A stretch of 34,629 bases of DNA. Source: a virus. This document shows, one piece after another, positions 1-7,200 of the stretch; position 1 is the stretch's first letter, and each line of letters starts with the position of its first letter. The DNA lies in IMG/VR virus record IMGVR_UViG_3300007344_000103, positions 1 through 34,629 of that record; one strand, given 5' to 3'. The position numbers and the translations under genes are program-made. The notes under the pieces were generated by a model, which saw only the letters and a list, made by a program, of their open reading frames with translations, had not been told where the DNA came from and did no database searches.

Positions 1-363
1 ATTTATGTTGTGATATGGAAGATGAACGTCAGAAAGGATAAGCAGCCGCGTCACAGCCTTGGGGATTATGAACGGCTCCCATTCCGTCTCATCCGTCTCA
101 GGAAGAAAAAAAGGATTGGCTATCCCCATTGCTGTGGCGTGTTGGGCTGGTTGTGTTTGAACCTTGTTTTTGATTTTCTCACGGTGTAACCGTCCGTTCT
201 GCCCTCGCCTTGTTCTTATGGCAGACCGCACGCCCTCCAGAGATGAGAACAATTTCACGTTCTCGTGGTAAATCTTTCGGGCCAACGTGAGGCTTGGCAG
301 GTCGGGGTACTTCGCCAAGTACTCATTGACGGTATCGGCCTTGATGCGATTGACCTCTGTCAT
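1..363 (-). CDS. Calcineurin-like metallophosphoesterase, N-terminal part (gene runs off the left edge)
   Basis: An open frame starts with ATG at 363 and stays open for 121 codons to position 1, so only the N-terminus is present. Residues about 20-60 form a small basic helical region (SLTLARKIYHENVKLF, then SLEGVRSAIRTRRGQNG) of the kind that precedes phosphoesterase domains in Bacteroidota phage proteins. A polar linker follows. The frame then enters the first beta strand of a phosphoesterase, RLLILSDVHLPYHN at about residues 105-118, whose D-x-H pair is the first metal-binding motif of the calcineurin-like family. The remaining metal motifs (GDxxD, GNHE, GHxH) must lie outside the window. 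The gene is separated from the spanin-like gene by 43 nt and has a TAnnTTTG box directly before its ATG. The family hydrolyses phosphoesters or nucleic acid ends; the substrate here is unknown. Confidence 0.8.
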   Translation of the reverse strand, partial: MTEVNRIKADTVNEYLAKYPDLPSLTLARKIYHENVKLFSSLEGVRSAIRTRRGQNGRLHREKIKNKVQTQPAQHATAMGIANPFFLPETDETEWEPFIIPKAVTRLLILSDVHLPYHNIN

Positions 364-367
364 TCCG

Positions 368-375
368 CAAATCTA
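368..375 (-). promoter_or_regulatory. Candidate -7 box (TAGATTTG) immediately before the phosphoesterase ATG
   Basis: The minus strand reads TAGATTTG, then four bases, then ATG. This matches the Bacteroidota TAnnTTTG element. I see no TTG at the usual distance upstream, so it is a half promoter by eye. If used, transcription would begin at or next to the start codon and give a nearly leaderless message. Confidence 0.35.
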
Positions 376-406
376 CGTACTATCCTCTAATCGTGGTTAT
401 GCTTTA

Positions 407-1228
407 TCATTTCCCCACCAAGAACCCCTTTCTAACCCTGACCCCTACCCTGTAATCCACATGAGAGACACCCGCCTCAATTCCCACAGAAAGGTTGTTC
501 CTGTTCACGAACCCCAATCCGAGGCTTCCTTCGATGGCGTTCGGAACATTCTCAAATGTGAGTCTCGGCCCTATGCCTCCGTCAATGTACACCTGCCTTC
601 TGACCGGGGCATTGACGGTGACCGTCTTCGTGATGACGGGGTAAGGGGCGAGGTATCGGTATCTGATTGAGGGAACTCCTTTGAGACGGCCTTCAACGCG
701 GAAGTTGACGGCCACCTCTATGCTGTCGTTTCTAAGGGTGTCTCCGTAGGTTCTGAGGGCGATCGCATCGTGGTATGCCTCATCGCATTCATCGAGGATG
801 CTTGTCAGCACCTCGCTATGGTTCCGCAGAGTAGCAATGCTATCAGCACAAGTGCTGTCAGTACTATGGTCTGCTGGTCTGGGTCTGAATCGTGATTGAA
901 GCCTCCTGATACTGTCATTGAGTCTCTCTATGTGCCTCGGTATGGTGTCGAAGCCGTGCAGGGCAAATATAGCGTTCGTGTCAGGGTACACCCATAGGGT
1001 ATCTATTATCTTTAACTCAATACCGTTTCCATTTCCTCCGTGTCTTCCCCAAGGGTCTATCACTCCGGAGCAATGCGTGAGGAGGCACATGATAGCCCAC
1101 GCAAGGAGTGCGATGTAGGAGACCTGCTTCCAGTTCTCTTTCAGGAAATCCGTGAGGGGGCCTTTGAGGAAATCCCAGATGGGGAGCGCGTACTTGGAAG
1201 CGATGGCGAGGATGGCTGCTATGGTCAT
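407..1228 (-). CDS. Membrane-anchored periplasmic protein, spanin-like candidate
   Basis: 273 residues; not a family I can name with certainty. One clear membrane segment lies at residues about 37-52 (VSYIALLAWAIMCLL). Next come a Gly/Asn-rich linker (60-70), a helical region with LNDSIRRLQSRF (about 103-114), and a polar middle with several Cys and Asp residues. The last 60 residues look like three amphipathic beta strands (about 213-225, 232-253, 258-273) with the Gly/aromatic alternation typical of outer-membrane strands. The start codon overlaps the stop of the giant ejection-protein gene in ATGA, so it is co-translated at the end of the late operon. That position and the inner-membrane-plus-outer-membrane design suggest a lysis role (spanin). 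This is inference; a periplasmic component of DNA injection or a phage membrane protein of unknown role is also possible. Confidence 0.55.
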   Translation of the reverse strand: MTIAAILAIASKYALPIWDFLKGPLTDFLKENWKQVSYIALLAWAIMCLLTHCSGVIDPWGRHGGNGNGIELKIIDTLWVYPDTNAIFALHGFDTIPRHIERLNDSIRRLQSRFRPRPADHSTDSTCADSIATLRNHSEVLTSILDECDEAYHDAIALRTYGDTLRNDSIEVAVNFRVEGRLKGVPSIRYRYLAPYPVITKTVTVNAPVRRQVYIDGGIGPRLTFENVPNAIEGSLGLGFVNRNNLSVGIEAGVSHVDYRVGVRVRKGFLVGK

Positions 1229-4200
1229 TTGGATTGACTTTCTATGAGTTGAATGTACTCTTTGTACTTGTTCTTGAATTTCAACATGTATGCAGACTTT
1301 GCTTTCTGGTCGAGGTGCTTCATTGCCTTGCGTATCCTGCCAAGATGCTGCTCGCTTATTCCTTCCTTGGATATTGAAACGTAGTTCTTGGCAAGTTGAT
1401 CCGCACTGACAAATGTATTGCCGTTCCCATCATTTGTAACCAAGGCTTTTAACAGCTCTTTGTCCTCCTTTCCGTCAGTCTCCTTAAACACGCCCACATT
1501 GAACCTTTGAGCAATGGTCGATTTGTCTGCGCCTATTTTGTCGAGTCTCGTTTTGGGTGTCGTGACGAGGGACTTCATCATGTAGGAGTTTCCTCGTTTC
1601 TCTTTGATGGATTCAAGGATTTCCGTTATCGCAGCCTCTTTCTCCTCTGCCTTCTTTTTCTCGGACTCTTTGATGATGGATTCAGGAGGGGTCGCTTTCT
1701 CTGACATCTGTTCCATGTCGTACCTACTCATAAGCCCTGTCACCCTGCTTGCGGCCTCGGCTGCTGAAAGCTGTTCGTATGATGCGTCCATGATCCCGTC
1801 AACAATCCTTGACGCGGTTCTTATTCCGGGCGCAAGACCTGTAGCGGAGAAAACCTGAACAGGGGCATCCATCATCATCCAAAGCCTTTCAGCCTCCCCC
1901 CTTGCCTCTCCCGTCTTGTCGTTCCTTATGGCTGCAAGTGCTTTTTCAATATCCCTGACCCTGACATCGATGGCGGGAACCATTTTGACCCCTTTCCTCA
2001 CGAGGTTGTTCCCAACAGATCCTGATGCGGTCATCTTCTCGAGAACTTTCAAATCCTTCTTGAACTCGTTTTTCTCATCATTTTTCAATGACCTGAAATA
2101 CTCGCTCATAGCAAAGTCTTTTGCAAACGACAGTACAGCACCGTACGCCCCAAGCCCCCTGAGAACATTGTTAAAGGAGTCGTTCAAAATTCCGACTGTT
2201 TTCTGTTGCCTTATGAGTTCCTTCCTTTCGTCATCATCATCGCTTCCCATAAGCCAAAGTATCCCGCTTTGAGCCGTGTAGAACATGAGGTTCTGAACAG
2301 CCCCGTAGTAGGCTATCCTTGCAGCGCCCTCAAGTTTACCGACCCTTCCATTTTTTACATCGGAAGCGGTTTCCGCCATTGCCCTTGTCATAAGAAGTGA
2401 CACGGAACCGAACGTCAGGAACATTCTCACGAGCGGGTTTCGTGAAGACTGCTCTATGCTCCTGAACATATTCAGGGAACTCTGCTGCGTCTTGTTGGCA
2501 TTGGTCCAAAACTGAGCCATAGCCTTCTCTGCACCTCTTTCCCTTGCAAGATTCTCGTCCATGCCTTTTTCAAGGTTCTCTTTTATGTTCCTCTCCTTCA
2601 GTGCTGCGTACAGTGGTGCCCCAGCGTATGCTATCGTGATGTTGGAGTCAACGAACTGAGTTGGAGAGTATCCTTTTTCGTAGATCTTCTTCACCTTGTC
2701 GATGTACCATTTGGCCGCTGCGTTAGCCCCTCGCGTCTTCCTTGTGCTTATCATATCCCTTATGTCGGGATTGCTCGAGTACTTTACCCTGTTGTAGAAC
2801 TGACCTGACTCGAATATCTCTTGACTGGCTGTGCTGTATGTCTCCCTGTCAAACATCTTTTGCATGTACTCCCTACCTATCCCATACTCTGTGAACGCAT
2901 CGACTATGAAGTTGGGAGCGGACAGCATTTGGAATATGGCAGACCTCATGTTGAAGAACATAATGTCCGATGACGAATACAGGAGCCACTTGAGCATCGT
3001 GTCAGAACCCATCTTGTCGCTAAGGTTCGCAATCTGCGAAGGCTTTCCTGTAACAGTGTCGAACATCATCATCTGAAGCGCCTCACCGAATCCGTCCCCG
3101 TATATCTTCTTAGCGGATGTCAGTACAGGGCTGCTGTTATGGAATGCGGCCCAAGCTGCCTCAAAATCCTGCATCTTGTGGGCTGATACAGGCATGGAGT
3201 CAATGTATTTTGCCATCATCTCCTGAGCGCTTTCGAGACGGAGGCTTCCTCCTGACTGCCTTTCAACAAGGTTCCCCGAAACAATGCTCGGGGCAGTCTT
3301 GCTGTCGTATGCCGATTGCGAGAAGAACTCATTGGGGCCTTGAACCGACAGGTCTGTTCCCGCCACGCTTCTTGGGGAGTATTCCTCAAATTCAGGGATG
3401 TTCTCTATGGATCCGTAAACGGCCTCCATGAGGACCCTTTTCATGTTGAACGCATCGACATTCTTTATGGCGTTATCGAGATTCGTCTTCGCTCTTTCAA
3501 CCCGTCTCTCAAGCATTGCTTCATCTGCTGGGTCAACGTTGTTGGAAAGGTTCACTTCGGCCTGTTCGACAGATTCTCTTGCGGCCTCTATCTCTGATAG
3601 GCCACTTTCCCCCGACATGGACATAAGGTTCTCTTTGAGTTTCCTGTTGGAGACTTTTGCAACACCTATGTAACCACCTGCCTCAAGCGCATCGTTTGCT
3701 GTCGGAAGGTATGAGTCATAGATGGAGATTGTGCCATCAGCATAGGCCTTCAGTTCAGGGTCTGACTTGACGTGATTCACGATATTGAGTATGGATTCCA
3801 CCGTCATCTTGGCCTCCATCATCTTGTCTATCGACCCCGACTGCTTGACCTGATTGTAGATGTATATAGCCTCGTCATTGGTCACGTTCTCATACCTCAC
3901 TCCTTTGTCCGTGGTTTCAAGGTCTATTCCTGTTCTCTTGTCGAGCGACTTCTTTGCTTTGTCCTCTGAGCCGAAAACAGACTTCTTCAATGCTTCATCC
4001 TTCTTCTTGAGCATCTTCCTGTCAGAGAATACCTTCTCATCACTTATCATGTTTGAGAGGATGAATGTCTCGTATAGGAAATCCATGTCCTCTTTTGTTT
4101 GAGCAAGTGCTTGAAGCATCCTCGGTACATCCATTCTCGACCTAACGGATCCTATCATCCTGTTTGCCCTGTCTCTGATTGAGTTCAGGAATCCGTCCGA

Positions 4201-7200
4201 CTGTCTCTGAGTCATATCTGGAACTGGCCTTATTATCAGCGTGGCCCCTTCAAAAGCCTCATCGGGAAGTGTGTCTGAAAGGTCTCTCCCTTCTTTTGCC
4301 GGAAACAGGAATGTCCCATCCTTTAATCGGACAAGGTTTCCGCCTCCCTCTGTTCCCATTGCCGGTGAGATCTGATTGAACACCGCTTGCCGACCCTCTA
4401 TCGGGAATGTCATTCCAGCCTTTCTCTGAGCCATCTCGAGTGTTACTCCTGCAATACGCTGTCTTCTTGCCTTCATCATGGCCTCTGACGCCTTCCTCTC
4501 GATTTTCCCCGTCTGAACGATGTCCTCTATTATGGCATCAAGAGCAATGAGTTCGTCCATGGACATCCTGCTGATGCTTTCTGCATACAGTTCTGACAGA
4601 GATCTTAGTGAATCAATTGCCTGGTTGGTTATTGTTACCTTTTTGCGTTTACGGGTCCTTTGGGTTTTTCTCCCGTATTTCTTTATGTTGAGTGCGTCTG
4701 ATATTTCAGAGACAAGTTCCTGCCTCTCCTGCTCATCACGTTTTCTCTGCTTGGCCTGTTCCTTCTCTATTCTTCGAGCCTCCTCTATTGCCTCCTTAGC
4801 GTTATGCGATGCAACGAGTTTCTCTATGTAATCCTTGAGTTCGGATGTCTTTTCCTCATAATTGCTCGGATTGACCTCTGATATGAGCCTTCCGAGTTTT
4901 GATGCCTGAACATTATTGAAGCTGATTCCGGCATCGCGCACATCCTTCCTCATATCAACCTGAGCTGATTTTATGATGTCGGAATCTTTCCTTGTCTTGT
5001 CCTTGAGTTCCTGCCTGTACTTCTTGAACTTTCCTTCAAGTGATTCCCGAAGAGCTTTCATCTTCTCAGATGCTTTCTTCCTCTCCTCCGCACGGGCTTT
5101 TTTTACAGACTCCTTTCCCTTTGCCTTTTCAGCCTCTACTCGGGAATCATTGTACTGCTGCTCAGTAATCCCCATTTCTCGTAGGACAGTTCCTCTCAGG
5201 TCGTAAGCCTTTCTCTGCGCTGGCCTCATTCTCATGAACTGAGGACTGTTCCTTATGTGCTCTACAAGGAAATCCACAATATCTGACATGTAGGCCGTGG
5301 CCTCAAGAGTCTTCTCTGCTGCGGTTATTGCAGCGTTCCACGCCTGAACAAATCCGGGGATTCCTGACATAGCTATCCCGCGATTATCAATTTTGCCCTT
5401 GGCAACCTCTTTTGCAAGGTTCCGAAGGAAGTCCCCCGTCTTGACCTTCTTCTTTGGAGAAGGTTTACCGATTCGTTCCTTTCGGTTTCTCTGTGGTGGA
5501 ATCTTGTATCTTGACTCTCCTGTGATGTTCCTCTCAGCGGCAATGGTATTTATGAAGTCGATGATGTCTTCAGGATCAAAGAACTCTACGTCTTCTGCTG
5601 CATTAGGCTTTGAGCGGGTATCTATCGGCTGGGTTCCGCCTTGCTCTGTGACAAGCCCTTTGAGGTATCTTCTGTTGTCCCTGTAGGTCTTCTTACCCAT
5701 GTATCGCTCGTACTCCTCGATGGATATAGGCTGGAAGGTTTCCTGTATGTCTTGAAAAAAGGTAGTTTCTTTGAACTCCTCCAATTCTTTCTCCCGTTCC
5801 GCGTATGCGGCTTCCATCTCTTCTTCGGTAAACTCTTGTTCTGTTTCTTCTACGGGCTTTGGTTCAGTAGGCTCCGGAAGTTTTTCTATCGCGGCCTCAA
5901 CAGCATCCATCTCGGTCTCTATGCGACTGACCTCGGCCTCGTTCTCTACGTCCACAAGGGAGTAATCCTCACGCAGGCTGAACAGGTAGTCAAGGAGGGA
6001 TTCTCTCGACATGGACGCTATGTCGGGCGCGCCTACTTCTTCTTGGGCTTTACCTTCTCTGGCAGCTTCTTGTTCTTGGGTGTCTTCTTCTCGAACTCTT
6101 TGGCGAGTTTCGGGTTCTTGGCGTACAGGGCGCGTCTCTGCGCTTGGCTCTTGAAGGGCATCTTGGGTTGGGTTTGGTTGTATTTCGTAAATTCCTGTGG
6201 AGACTTCTCCGCCTTGGTTGTCAATGTCGAATCCGATGGCCTTCCAAAAAGGAATTGCGTCTCTCTCTGACTCTATGATAATCCGCTCCGCACCGATTTC
6301 CCGTGCCCACGCCTCCACTTCAGAGAACTCGGCCCTGCCCTTTCCTTTCATTCTGTCCCTCTTAGGGACTTCCATGTTGTCAATCCTGACTTGCGGGACT
6401 CCCTCATCGTCAAATTCAGAAAACGCATCTATTGTTACGTTGCTCTTTGGAGTGTATGTCAGTCCTTCACTGAACACACCCTCCTTATTTGACTCAGATT
6501 CGGAAACAGGTGCTTCTACGGGCTGTGTTGTGGGCTCTGTGGGGGTTGGCTTATTTGCTTGGGAAATCTTCTCGTCTATACCCTGAAGCTGTGTGGCGTA
6601 ATTCTCTCTGATAGCGGCTTCCGCCTCGTTCATCTGCTCTTTTATGCGAGCCTCTTGCTCTTCCCTCCAACGCTTTTCATTGTTGGGCGTCCGAGCCAAT
6701 CCATCGGGGAACGGTAGAGGGGCGTAATAAAATGGATCCCTTGCTTTCGCAATCTCATCCTCCATCTTCTGTTCGATGGAGGTTTTTTCCTGTTGAAGCG
6801 ATTCGGTTTTCTTCTCCGCTTGAGGCGCCTCCGTAGCGGTCTCCTCAACAGGCGTGCCTCTCCGCTCCATCTCTGCGAGGTATTCCTCTTTGGTCAGGTC
6901 AACGGGGTCTTTGCCGTCATTCCTATCGACGGATGCGTATCTGGCCTCTGTCGGGGTCGTGTTGACGGTCGGTGCGGGGGAAGGCTTGCTTGCTTGGGCT
7001 TGTATTGATTCTTCGGTTTTCGGTTCTTGATTGATTGGCGCATCAGATGCTGCGATGTCCTCTGCTTCCATTTTACCTTTGGCAGACTCAAGCATTTCGA
7101 TGTCCATTCCTATGGCATCGAGGAGTTCGTTCGTTCTTTTTTGGCTCAGAGGGTTCTCTTTCGGATTATCTCTTAATGAGGATATTCTCTTGTATTCCGA

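Noticed and set aside
5091-5105. A-AAA-AAA heptamer in the giant gene as a programmed -1 frameshift
   Set aside because: No stable stem stands out downstream and the gene must be read through for its full length. Such heptamers are expected in Lys-rich coding sequence.
5641-6270. Plus-strand 209-codon open frame, and similar long frames such as 10761-11618 and 31364-32218
   Set aside because: All lie antisense to clear minus-strand genes, have odd composition (Leu/Val/Cys-rich or Ser-rich) and no motifs. They are shadows of GC-rich codon use.
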